64,000 nt of DNA from Neodiprion pinetum (taxonomy: Eukaryota > Arthropoda > Insecta > Hymenoptera > Diprionidae): assembly GCF_021155775.2 (NCBI RefSeq), contig NC_060234.1, positions 14,249,871 through 14,313,870 on the forward strand. Direction: 5' to 3'. A program made the position numbers and the translations under genes. The notes beneath the pieces were generated by a model, which saw only the letters and a program-made list of their open reading frames with translations, was not told the origin of the DNA and searched no databases. This document shows, piece by piece, positions 45,227 to 56,950 of the stretch; the first letter of the stretch is position 1, and each line of letters opens with the position of its first letter.

Positions 45227-45888
45227 ATGTGCACCCATCTTTTGCTGGCTAGCAGGTTCGAGGAGTAAGTGGTACTACGTTAACTTAAAAAATTCTGTGG
45301 TATGAAATCGCATTACTTGAAAGTCGTATTAAAAATGACCACCACAACCAAGACGAAGTCAGCGAGTAGCACGTCGACTGAATTGATGACAGTCAAAGCT
45401 TAAACCAAGAAGATTTAGAGAATTCTAAGAGATGCGTATTTCTTTCACATAGAAACATACGAATTTCAACTAACTGTTTAGATATTCAATGAGCGGTGTT
45501 AGTTACTGGCCGGAAAGCTTCATGATGCTCTAATGTAAAGAGAATTACGTGTGATTATTGATTGTCTCTGGTGCGAAATCACCAACATGAAATCTTGCAC
45601 GACAGCCCACACGTGCGAACAGATGGCATTCAAACTAACAACGCAGACCTATGAAATTCAATTTTGGATGATGGTAAAACTTTTACACATCCATGCTTAG
45701 AAGAAATCTGTTTCAATTTGTCACGGATCAAACATATCTTTTGCCACTTGAATTGTAGAAATAAATTTTTTTCAAGTCACGCTGGCTTGGCACACGACGG
45801 AGAGCCGTTATATTAGTCTACTTAAAGAACTGGTCCGACAGGTCCGTCTCGACACGGTGCAACTCAATAAACTGTAACCCTGTTAACG
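45227..45888. other. unassigned DNA
   Basis: No gene or repeat recognised. Confidence 0.35.
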
Positions 45889-45889
45889 G

Positions 45890-46131
45890 AAGACCCTACT
45901 GATATATTGGTAAAAACAGGGAACCTTTCGCAGAACTTTTTCTTCGCAGCGCAGCGCTGCGAAAGGTTCCTTGCGTCTACACTTTCATCGCAGAAGGTTG
46001 CAATTTTTTTTTTTAAAGACATCCTAGCCTAATCTAAAACTTTGGGGATTCGTTTTTTGATTGGAACTATTTAATCATTTAAAAAAAAAGAATAAACTAT
46101 TTTTCCCAAGATCTCAGTAGGGTCTTACCTT
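45890..46131. mobile_element. small MITE-like inverted-repeat element
   Basis: The left end AAGACCCTACTGATATATTG and right end, read in reverse complement AAGACCCTACTGAGATCTTG, match over about 35 bases. An internal hairpin pairs 45920-45933 with 45957-45970 (GGAACCTTTCGCAG). Target duplication not identified. Confidence 0.6.
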
Positions 46132-46915
46132 GAAGCGTACGAGTAGAGTTCGTTTCAGCAGAGGAGGTTCACTCTAGGTCGATCACATCGGCAACTCTGT
46201 CATCCTCGCAGTCATCTATGTCAAAGATATCTGTGCGAAGCAATACCATAGTTATCTTAGAATTAATCAACACACAAAATAATGCATATTATGTAAATGA
46301 CCTTATTATAAAAAATTAATTGATACATGCTTGTAAGTATATAACATTACACTTTTACGGTTTGTAAAGATACAAATCTTGTGAGATTTATAAATAAAAA
46401 GTCATCATCTTTTAATACGTAGGAATATTCAAATAATGTTGCTCACGACTTTATACTCAATACGGTGGGGTTATGTTAGGTTACGATTAGCTTAGTACAG
46501 TGAATGATATTAACGGAGTTTTATTTGTCTGCTGCTACAAATTGTACGATTTCGTGAGAGTAAATCTCATAATTTATGCAATCCAAACTGTGATGATATT
46601 ATTGATTTTAATAAGCATATCTTAACCTAAACTAATACCCACCGTTTAATGCTAAGTATTAAACCGTGAATATATTCTTATATTTATTTATTCAGTTATT
46701 CTACGAATTATGAAGCATAACGAAGAGAGGATATTTAAAAGCTTTGCACTAAGATTTTAATTGTGAATTCACACAGTCATAAAAATATGTGTAAAGAACA
46801 AGTCATATTTAAACTTGAATCGCGTTATAAATTATAATATATAATATACGATCTTGATAAAGCAAAACCTTTCCCACGTTATAATCTACCATATCAACAA
46901 GACAAAACCTTATTA
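46132..46915. other. unassigned AT-rich DNA
   Basis: No recognisable feature. Confidence 0.4.
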
Positions 46916-47700
46916 AATAAGACTTCATAAAAAATCGAACGAAAAACTAAATAAATAAAAAATGTTATTGTAGCAAATAAAAAGATAATTTATTAAGATT
47001 TCAATACATTATATCATTAGTTAATAAGTACATCGTATATGGAGTATTTTTGATTTAAAAATTTTTAAAATTTTGAAATCTTTATAAATTAATTTTTGAT
47101 TTGCTACAATAATATTTTTTATTTATTTATTTTTTCGCTGGATTTTTTATAAAGTCCTATTAGCCAACGAATAATATTATTTTATTAAAAATATAGAATA
47201 ATCACTTATCTTACAGAGAAAAACGATACGAGGCACGAAAATGAGGCGTGCAATGGAACTCACGTGCCGTAGTGACGCGCCGCGCTAGATAAATTAATTT
47301 TTTCCAATAGTAACGATGATATGCCAATGAATTAAAAATACGTTTTCCATAGGAAATTCAACATACAATACGATGATTATAATAAGAAGTCGCTTCGAGT
47401 TGGGGGCAAGTGTTAAAAATCGATTTAAACATTTGAATTGTTTATAACAATATGAATTTCTTAATAATTTTTAATGAGATAATCTTTATATTCAAATTCA
47501 TTCTTTTCTCTTTAAAATGAAAAAAGAACAAAAGTTTCTAGCACAATTACAACTGGAGTTACGAAATTTTGAAAATGGGTCTCCAAACCGAAAATTGCCA
47601 GATTCTCAAATTTACGACCCTGTCTATTACCCAAAGTATATGAAAAATAAAAAGATCCTGAAATACGTATGTCTGTGTTTTTCGATAAAGAACCCGTGAA
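46916..47700 (-). repeat. dispersed repeat with palindromic end, partner of 13370-13970
   Basis: 46916-46980 is the reverse complement of 47098-47160 (TAAATAAATAAAAAATGTTA region), forming a foldback. 47090-47700 is the inverted homologue of 13370-13970. The small open frame at 47517-47699 lies inside the repeat and lacks any motif. Confidence 0.6.
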
Positions 47701-49554
47701 AAAAAATCAGCTAAATTAAAAATGTGTCGGTCAGAAAGGTGTTCGGTTTGTAAAAGAAAGTATCATAGATAATGGAAGTTTAAATATTCATATGTCATGA
47801 AATGAATAAGATTGCTGCGTTAACCGACATCATTGTAAAAAACAGTCTTTTTACCGATTTCAGACTGTGCAATTTCGTTTTACTATTAGAGCATTTTTTC
47901 CAAAACATTTAATTTTGACGCCTGATAATTCTCTCAATAAGCTCTCGAAGTCAACTCTTGATTGTGACGCAAAGAAAGTTACAATACTATAAGGAAGAAT
48001 TGAACGAATTTTCATGCAGCTTTGTGCCGTGATTCATAGAAATTAATTCCAGAGTTTCTCGTTGTATGTGTGTCACTAATCTATTTTACCCTCTCTATTT
48101 ATTTAAAATTCTTCTGAGAGGAAATAACAGCTGATGCGCAAGAAGCCGGGCAGTTAGTCTTCTACCGATATTAGCGCCGGTTAATCAATGCAATTTCAAC
48201 ATCCGTCTATACTATGGAGATGATCGTGGATGTACGAAGTTTTATCGGCCCTGGAAAAACACTTAAAGCCAAGAAACTTAGAGCCATTAATGTAAATAGA
48301 TGACGTTTGGTAACTATCCCCTTCAAGGCACCCTGAGCTCGATTAGCCTTGCCAGTTAAATACACAGCTAGTGTGTACGTTTGGCTGAGACACAATTACC
48401 ACGAAATATCATTAAATACTGGATACGAATATTATAGGGATTCTATGAATATTTGTAAAAAATCCGTGTGACGTATACGTCAAAGTATTGAACAGAAGAC
48501 TTTGGCTGATGTAGATCCATGATAATGATACAAAACTTGTTCCAAATATGGAAGATATATACAGCCCTCTTTTCTCACGCGAGAACTAATATATTCTGAA
48601 GCGGAACAATGGTATAATAACTCCTATGGATACATCTCATCGACGTACCACGGCACCTTCGGAAATGCTTATGGGTTGCAAAAGTGGTATTTGAAGCAGT
48701 GTAGCGGTTGTTTTGAGAAAACTTTTCTTCTATACTGTAAGCAACGCAAGACGCTGAAAATGAGGTTTAATGCCCAGCTTTGAGCCCCTATTAATTTCTG
48801 GTAGCTTGGAGTAGTCAGGGGGGGGAGGGGCGCAAACCGATACGGACGGAAATCGTTCACTGCCGGATATTCAATTTAAAACAAACGGTGCTTGGATTCA
48901 GTTGAAACGTAATTGAAATATCATTGGACATAACATAAGAGTTCTGATACGCAATGGCGGCGTACTGGCAGAGTAGCACCGATTCCTGCCTTACCGACTG
49001 TAGGTGTGTTACCCGCGCAATGGTACGCCTTACCTACGGTAGTGTTACCGACGGGTGGGGTACCATAGATGGCACCACCTGTATTCAACCGTTTCAGTCC
49101 CAAGCAGCGCGATCGCACTGTTGAGATTTTATGTCGAGAAAACCCACCACATTTCGAGCATTGTGTATAACTGAAGGTGCGTTACCGATTTTTGAAGTAA
49201 CGCTCTCAGATTTACTGACGCAAGTACATGACACAGTTCCTTTCAACAATGAGAATCACTTGCAGAAAAATACGTCCGATCAATTTGCAAACTGCAATAA
49301 ACGTGACGAAGCGATAAGAAAAAGTCGAGAATCACGTTACCTTACACATACAAGAAGCGCTATTGCTCCAATTGAGATTCATCGATATAAAATAAACAAA
49401 GCGCTATCGCGCTGCTTAGGTCGTTTCGTACTCATTCACAGAAAGCGCGGTTGCGCTGCTTGGGATTATTCGACAGTGTTTCTTCAATACCACCTGGGAC
49501 TCAAACGGTTAACCTGTAATAAGGAGGATCGGTATCTCTTCATATTATGAAGAT
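47701..49554. other. unassigned DNA
   Basis: No clear gene. 48950-49130 and 49400-49510 share short GC-rich words (GCGCTGCTTGGG and its complement) and TTACCGAC repeats that also occur near 21700, suggesting old repeat debris. Confidence 0.4.
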
Positions 49555-52500
49555 ATCACCGTCGCTGCCGCCACCGTGTCAGAAATCCAGAACTTCCTTC
49601 CACCACCCGCCCATCCCTTCACTACCTTACCCCCTCCCTTTGCCCTTCTATAACATGACAGATTCCAATTCGAACTCATATATATGCCGTTAGATCTTGA
49701 CAGACTCAACCTCGAACTCACATATATGCCCCCAGATTTTGACAGATTTAGCCTCGAGTCGACGTATATGCCCTCAGATCTTGTACAGATTTAACGTCGA
49801 TCCCACGTATATGCCCTCAGATTTTGACAAATTTGACCTCGAACCCACGTATACGCCCTCAGATCTTGATAGAATTGGCGTCGAACCCACGTATATGCCC
49901 TCAGATCTTGACAAATTTAGCCTCGTACCTAAGTATTGTGACGTGGATTTTTCTCGCTGCTCAGTCACTTGGAGAAAATGACCGAGAACTTACCGCGTGC
50001 ACAATAAATCGGCGTCCGCGAGGTATCCTGGACCTAAAACGAGATCGCGAAATTTGTTGGGCGCCTGGCGTGATCAACACGCCTCGAAGTCGGTAATACG
50101 ATATACCGCGACCATATGCTCGGTAGCTCAGTACCGCGGAGAGGGGAGGGGTAATTTTTGGGTAGAGAGAGGTACGAAACACGTACGCCAACACGTGGTT
50201 TAGCCCAGTTAATATCAAATTCCAATAATATATTTCTAGCCAGCGATAATACAAAAATAAAAATAATAATACTGTGAAATTCGTTCTTCGCGATCCCAAT
50301 TACAAATACAGCAAAACGATAACCCGTAAGTCGCTAGGCGCGATTCAACATTAAAAACTTAGGTTTAACAAAAAAAGGAAGAACAAAAAAAGTGATAGAT
50401 CTAGAAGACCTCTGCTGCCTACGTGAGCTAGTCGCTGTCTTAATAATACCCTAACTCACAAAAACCAAAAACAAAATTTTGACTCGATGCGCTGCCCGCG
50501 ATCGTCCTCTACTAATTACGACGCTATTCGTCACTTAACCATAAACCGCTAGACACAAACTTAATTGAGATCATAATCGACGCGCTAACCGCGATCGTTG
50601 ATAAATCTAGGTGATGTCTTATTCCTACGTGCGCTAGTCGCCACCCTACTGATACACAATAATTCATAAACTAAACCAAAGGAACGTGACTCGACGCGCT
50701 AATCGCGACCAAATTAATAAATCTAGGAAGCTTTTCTTTTCGTGCTTGTGTGTAGCGTATTATGACGCATCCGAGCTCCAGTCGTAGTCGCTATTTCCAA
50801 AAAGTTCGCAACCCGTCCCGCTAAACCAAGCGTCTACGTACAATGATACGCGACCCACACGAGAGGTGACACTTTTTTCATACGCAGACTCGACGAGACC
50901 CTGTGCACCGGAATTTGGTTACACTCAATTTCGAACCGAAATTATCCCCCACTCGAGACTGTGACTTTACGCGAGACTTTACAGGGACCAAATTGACTCT
51001 ACGCGTTATCGCGAAAACTCAGGCTACGGTCATCCTCAAGGAGATCGGCAAACAAATTTCGAGTGCTACTCTAACTCAATAAGCAAGTGGGCCGACCGTT
51101 TACCAGTGCGCCAATCTAACTTGTGCTCGAAATATGTTCGCAAAGAATTAAAAGCGCTCACCGCTTCGCATCCACACTAGGAATTCCCAACAGCGGTGTC
51201 CGCCATGTCACACTAAGTCGCTACTAATTCGTTCCACAATGTGACCACCGCGAAATGTCGCCAGGACTCAAGTGTCGAGCTCTGCAAATCGGAGCTGTAA
51301 TTCGAACGTGCCTCGAACATAGGCGCTATCCGTGATCAAATTTCTCCCGATCTAATCGGGGTTCTCGTTACGAAATTCTTGCAGCCTAGCTTATCGCTAT
51401 TGTTGAATCCCGCTGTCGCGGGGTGTTGATTGGCTGTCCAGTCTCGGGTACCCCGTAGTTCGACAGTGGCGTGGTGACGACTTCGCTAGGTTGCCTGACG
51501 TCAGTTGGGCGAAGGGGGGGGGGGGGGGGGGGGGGGCGGGCTACGGCTCGCCGGCCACCAACGGGAATCTCGTCCACCTTGGGTTCCCTCGCGGCAGAGC
51601 TCTCTGTAGACGCTCCCTCCGTAGCCTCGTGTGAGGCCCCCCTTTCGTCGCGATCCGCCGCGATTGCCATCCGGTAACGTCGTTCGAATTTGCTGCCGGT
51701 CCCCTGCATGATGCCGCATTTACTCGCCACCCAAAAAAATAAACAAAAATCCTGAAAAGTCGTATTCGCTAGACCGACAATGATCCCCTCTCAGAGTCTC
51801 GGATACGTGACCGTTGTCCTGGCGCTCGTTTTCGAAATGAGTGCGGGCTCCCTAATTTTGGGTTTCGTCTAGGGTTCGGGGAGCCGTGTGGAACGCGTAT
51901 TGAAAATGCCACGTTACAGTATTTACCCTCAGATCTTGACAGATTTAACCTCGAACCCACGTGTATGCCCGCAGACCTTGACAGATTAAGCGTCGAACCC
52001 ACATATGTGCCCTCAGATCTTGACAGATTTAGCCTCAAATCCACATACATGCCTCAAATCTTGACAGATTTAACCTCAACCCACATATCTTCACAGATTT
52101 CCGTCGCCCCACCCCAGTCATTCGGCCCCCCACCCTCCCCCTATTTAACCCTTCATCCTTTGATCTTCGAGCTTCAACTTTCGACCTTCAACCTTTAATT
52201 TTCGATCCATCACCTTCGACTTTTGATTTTCGACCTCTGATCTTCGACCTTTGATCGACCTTTGATCTTTGCAACGTTTATGCCTGTATGGCTATGAAGA
52301 TTTAATCTCTCATTTCTCGAACATACCTGCAAAGACTTCACCCTTCACCCTATGAATATGTCCTTACAGCTATTAGATCCAACCCTTTACCTTACGTATA
52401 TATCTGTGAAGATTCAATCTTTCACCCCGCATATAGGACACGGCATCACCTATGAAAACTTGACCCTACACCTTCTGCATATGAGGTATTCCATGCCAGC
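49555..52500 (+). repeat. minisatellite locus split by a solo LTR
   Basis: Starts with GCCACCGTGTCAG...CTTCCTTCCACCACC, also found inverted at 15300-15365. Tandem units of about 39-40 bases follow, with ATATGCCCTCAGATCTTGAC, at 49660-49932 and again at 51923-52090. They grade into short TTCGACC/TTTGATC repeats (52140-52270) and then ~55-base units like those at 15000-15340. The two halves are separated only by the family A LTR (49937-51918) with its GTAT duplication, so the array was continuous before that insertion. Confidence 0.75.
49937..51918 (+). mobile_element. family A solo LTR, intact copy
   Basis: 1982 bases beginning TGTGACGTGG and ending CCACGTTACA, flanked by GTAT at 49933-49936 and 51919-51922. 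It lies inside a minisatellite whose units resume in register on both sides. It serves as reference for the family. Landmarks are AAAATGACCGAGAACTTACC, TGTTGGGCGCCTGGCGTG, GGAGAGGGGAGGGGTAATTT, a run of about 22 guanines near 51516, and a GC-rich block with spurious open frames at 51386-51730. No internal gag-pol region is present in the window for this family. Confidence 0.87.
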
Positions 52501-53018
52501 TGAGAGGACATTTTCCCTGACCCCCGCCAATTTGCTTCATTATGTTTTATATGATTTTACAATTTGAAAAAAGCACTCACCATTTTTTTCGGATTCTTCG
52601 TCTTAACCTCTCTTTTTTAAAAAAATGTTACAAACCCTTTTATGGTCCTAAAAATGAACGCCATTTTTTATTTTTTTACAAAAATTCACATCATTTTTGG
52701 GTCCCAAAACAAACATTTTGAGCCATAGTTCAGAGTGGAGAATCGATTTTCCGTATTTTTTAAATATATTTTAGGGGAATAATTTTGCTTATTTTGTATG
52801 TACTATCTAATAATAATACCTAACGGCTCGGCGTTTGCCGAATTAATGGATTTTTTCGATTTAAAAATTATTTATAATCGAAATAGTTCGAATACTCAAT
52901 TTTTATTTTCATTTTTCTGGAATCGGCTTGGACGATAAACATCGAACCATTTTCAGTACATTTTCACCATTTTTGACGTAGTTATGAAGTATTTCATGAA
53001 ATATCTTACGATTTTGGT
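52501..53018. other. AT-rich DNA upstream of gag remnant
   Basis: No LTR or primer-binding site was recognised for the following gag. Possibly leader sequence of that element. Confidence 0.35.
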
Positions 53019-55044
53019 ATGGTCGCCCATGTATACGAGTACGATTTCAATGATCCTTTTCTCACGAAAAATCCGCAAGTCCCCGAATCAATATCTACAG
53101 CTCCAGCGTCCTCTGTTTCTACACCTTCAGTAAGATCTGCTGAAGATCATCAATCGATAGCTAGAAACCGCCGAACGTCACCAACAATAGCTTCTCGAAG
53201 CGGCTAACCGGCAACAACAACTTCTCCAGCTGCTTCAAGACCGACAAGAATAGCGAAAAAGAAAACTTGCCACTCAACAAGAACAGCGGAGACTAGATAG
53301 AGAGGCTGAGGAACGTTCGGAAACCAGTTTGCACGAGTTGTCCTGGACAACTGTTGCGGCTCTTCAATCAGTTCATCAGACGAGCGGCTCTGGAGAACCG
53401 GCCGTCACTCCACGAGTTCCCGTAGTTGCAACTCCAGTTCTTGCTACTGCTGTTCAGAAAGTCCAATACCCAGGTCTTCCCCAAGATGTTAACAAGACAA
53501 GGTCTATTACTTTTATCAGGGAAATAGACAATTCCCTAATTTGTAGAGCAATGGTAGAAAACGAGGTTGGCTTTTCCAAGCCTCCGTCTCACATTCAGCC
53601 ACGTTTCTCTTGCTTGAATCAATTGAATAATTCGAGATTTCCTGGGGTTTCCTCTCAAATATTCGAGAAACCTATTTGTTCTTTGAAACCGCCTGTTTTT
53701 TATGGGAAAATTCCGTGGGCTGAATATGAAAGATAGTTAAATACTATTGCAAAACATAATCAGTAGGACTCCGCCATGAAAGCCCACAGCCTTGCCTCTT
53801 GTCTTCGAACTCCTGCATTGAATGTATTGACAGCCTTGTCAGAAGAAGAAATTTCTGATTATGATGAGTTTAATTCCGCGCATAAATTGAGATACGGAAA
53901 TGACCATCTGACGAAACTGTACACAGCTGAATTACAGACCAGGAGACAAGGACGAGACGAAGACCTCGCCTCACTCAGCCAAGACATTGAACGGCTTTCT
54001 CGTGCAGCTTTACCAGATCACGAACCGTCTCGTAATTTATTAGCGACTCAGGCTTTTCTGAATGCAATTAGCGATCCGGAAATTGAAATGGCTATTGGAA
54101 CATCAGGTATAACTTCCCTGCGAGAGGTAACGGCCAAAGCTCTAGAGGTGAAGGCCATGCGAAAACAATATTTCGAGTCAGGCAAACTCCGTCAGATTGA
54201 GGTGATCAAAGACACCTCAGAAAGACGAGAACATGGACGCTCGGGAAAGACTAAGCCTCAGTACCAAAAAAAAAAAAAAAATGAAAATAATAATACCTAT
54301 AATCGTAAAAATCGTAGTTCTCTTCGTAATCAAAGCAACAAACGCGAAATTAAAAGCGCAGTTACGAGAGATCAAACTGTCTTATCTTGTGTATTTTGTA
54401 AAAAAATTGGACATAATGCCAACCATTGCTTTTTACCTAAAGAGATTAATACAAAAACGATGCAAAACTCGAATTCAAATTACCAAAATTAGCGATGAAG
54501 AGAGATAGAAATTAGGAAAGAAAATCCTCAATCCACCTCTTTAGCCGAAACTCGTACAAAAAACTTATTTTTGCTGATTTGCCAGGGCGAAAATCATTGC
54601 GAATTGTCAAAAGTGAAAGCCCTCTTAATAAACAGTTTTTAATCAGAGGTCTAAGACAGTCTAGTCTTTACGCACGCGGTACCGTGAATGGTGTCGATTG
54701 TCTCTGGGTAATAGACACCGGCGTGGAAGTGACCGTGGTACTTTCGGATATCTATAAATCCGATAACCAGATTGTTCCTTCTTCATCCCTGCGAACAGCC
54801 ACTGGATAGACGACCCCGGTTTTAAGACAAGTTATTGTCGAAATTAACCTTTTTGGATGTATTGACTCTCCACATGATGTTTTTATAGCAGATTCAAAGG
54901 ATGAAGATATTTTGAGAATAGGCTTTCGTATAGCTCATAACTGTGTTATCTCGACTAAGCGAAATTCACCAACTTCGAACAATCGCAAAATAGCTCTTTG
55001 TACGAATAGGAATGGAATTTATTGGACTCCTCCTGCAATTTGAG
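53019..55044 (+). pseudogene. Gypsy gag and protease remnant
   Basis: Begins MVAHVYEYDFNDPF and then loses frame near 53200. A Gln-rich segment precedes LHELSWTTVAALQSVH. The capsid region reads KPPVFYGKIPWAEYER, then (after stops at 53734-53736 and about 53764) MKAHSLASCLRTPALNVLT. The zinc knuckle CVFCKKIGHNANHC is a complete CCHC. The protease has CLWVIDTGVEVTVV (DTG) and further on EDILRIGFRIAHNC, where the usual second motif G-x-D-F is altered. Stops follow the gag frame at 54492 and the protease at 54809. Reverse transcriptase is absent: the element is truncated just before the tandem array at 55085. Confidence 0.78.
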
Positions 55045-55084
55045 AAATAGAACTTTCTGAAGACGATAGGTGCCTGGGATGAGT

Positions 55085-55380
55085 GCACGAACTAGGTGCA
55101 GGAAAGGAACTTCAGAAGTTTGCACGAACTGGGTGCCTGGGATGAGTGCACGAACTAGGTGCAGGAAAGGATCTCAAGAAGGTTGCACGAACTAGGTGCG
55201 TTGACGTCAGTGCACGAACTAGCTGCGTTGACGACAGTGCACGAACTCGGTGCGTTGACGACAATGCATGAACTAGCTGCGTTGACGACAGTGCACGAAC
55301 TCGGTGCGTTGACGCCATTGAACGAACCAGGTCGGCTAGAACAAACAATGCACGAACTCGGTGCGGCAAAGCAACAGAGG
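55085..55380 (+). repeat. minisatellite, ~27-bp unit
   Basis: Several units of GTTGACGACAGTGCACGAAC-TCGGTGC, with longer variant units (about 75 bases with GGGATGAGTGCACGAAC and AGGAAAGGA) at the start. Because 27 is divisible by three, open frames run through it on both strands. They are not genes. Confidence 0.85.
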
Positions 55381-56215
55381 GTACTCAGTGTCAACCTGTG
55401 ATTCAACCAAGATATTGGGTCTTGTGGCACTCAATGCTGAACAAACTCGGCGGTAGTCAGACTAGAAGTGAGCGCCGCTCCGCGGTGGCGCTTTCATATG
55501 GGGTGGTTGGTCGTATCATGGAGCGTTTAGCAGACGTTCGGTGATGTCACAATTCTGGGAATAGCGACTGACAGATTACCTGCTCCCTTGCAAAATTATA
55601 CTCTTAGGTGCTCGTTCACTCACTGTAGGCGAAAGTGAATTCGACAGCGTAAATCCATACATACAGAAAGTTACCAGTCCAATTACAAGGAAAGAAAACA
55701 TGTAACTAAGGTTTTTCAAACAAGGTTTAACTAAACGTTGGGGGGAGGTATTTTATATGTGGAAAATGTGTACCAAGTTTGAAATGAATCGGTGAAGTAG
55801 TTTTCAAATGGCAGTAAACACGGACTTTGAAAAAGTAGTTTTGAGGAAAAATCACAAGCGCACGATCGAACGTACAACGTCAAACTGACGCTCGTCTCTC
55901 GTTTGAAAATATTGTACAGTGTATAGTATACATACAAATATAAAATTTGTCTTTATGGCTTTACTTACCTGTCTTTACTAAATAAAATATTCTCGAAACA
56001 GGATAATGAACCAGAACGATAGAAGTGAATAAGCTGTATACCTGCTGTCAGAGCTATAGTGTTGAAGGGCAGGAGACTAACTAGACAATAACTTCGAGAG
56101 TTTTGCTCGGATCGAATTAAAATTTTGGGAATATATTCTTGAAATGTCTAACAATAAGATAAGATAAAAAAAATTCGATTTTTCGAAAGTGCAAAACCTT
56201 ACCCCCCCCTTAAAG
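55381..56215. other. unassigned DNA
   Basis: No gene or repeat recognised. Contains a run of C near 56201-56209. Confidence 0.35.
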
Positions 56216-56488
56216 TTCAATCCCGGAGATTCTGTCTAGCTCTTTCAACCTCGAAGACAGAAAGGACGATGTCCGAAACTACAAAGAAATTGGAAAGGCC
56301 CTTACTTAGTGGTTAACCTGATCAATGATGTCGTTTACAGGATCCGGAAAAACCTTCACTTTGAGGCAAAAGTAGTACACTTTGACCGATTTGCTCCATT
56401 TGAAGAAGATCAACACGAAACTGACTCTCCAAAACCTGGAATATCCTTCGAGGTTAGATCTTCAGAAGTACAATCGTGTCAAGTATAA
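56216..56488 (+). pseudogene. Gypsy integrase C-terminal (GPY/F) remnant
   Basis: One frame with a single internal TAG shortly after the start (FNPGDSV then stop, where Trp is usual). It continues RRQKGRCPKLQRNWKGPYLV, INDVVYRIRKNLHFEAKVVH and FDRFAPFEEDQHETDSPKPG. This is the GPY/F module of Gypsy integrases (G-P-Y, INDVVYRI, VVHFDR-x-AP). Nothing of the catalytic core is upstream. It may belong to the gag remnant at 53.0 kb with the middle deleted, but that cannot be shown. Confidence 0.8.
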
Positions 56489-56506
56489 TCGACTCAACCT
56501 TCTTTA

Positions 56507-56685
56507 CAGTTAGTCATCGACTGGAAGAAGTATCGTCCTTCTGCAATTCGATTGAATGAAACTCAACCGCTTACAATTATTATTGAAGGAAATATCAGTT
56601 GCGGAATATCAACATTTACCAAGAGGTTTTTAACCGACCACCAGGTCTATACACTACACGGGTCAACACAAAATTTTACCTAGAC
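56507..56685 (+). pseudogene. deoxynucleoside kinase-like P-loop fragment
   Basis: The frame reads IDWKKYRPSAIRLNETQPLT directly followed by IIIEGNISCGISTFTKRFLT. In insect deoxynucleoside kinases the N-terminus is an extended strand then L-I-E-G-N-I-G-S-G-K-T-T, the Walker A loop that binds ATP phosphates. Here the loop is EGNISCGIST: the Lys is Ile and one Gly is Ser, so it could not bind ATP normally. An acceptor-like TTCTTTACAG precedes it at 56508. The frame stops at about 56683 without the following LTEP-type strand. It starts 20 bases after the integrase remnant. It could be an exon of a decayed gene or a captured fragment. Confidence 0.42.
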
Positions 56686-56950
56686 TTTTAAGTAATCTAT
56701 TTTGATTCTTCAGTTCGTAATTAGACGAAAAAAAAATATATCGCATGAAAAAGTTTGCTTTTGTATTTAGGAGACCAATTGAACGATATTTTTTAAAATC
56801 TGTGGTTTTAATCATCAATTGAAGATGAAACCATTTGAATAAACATTTTCATTATTTTTATCAAGTTTTACTTTCAAGATGATTTACAAAAAAGTAGTAA
56901 ATAATTTATAAGTGCACGCTCTTACTTTTTCTTTTATGTTCGTAAGTAGT

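Noticed and set aside
55112..55430. Repetitive Ser/Thr-Val-Arg frames on the minus strand
   Set aside because: Products of the 27-base minisatellite, open in several phases.
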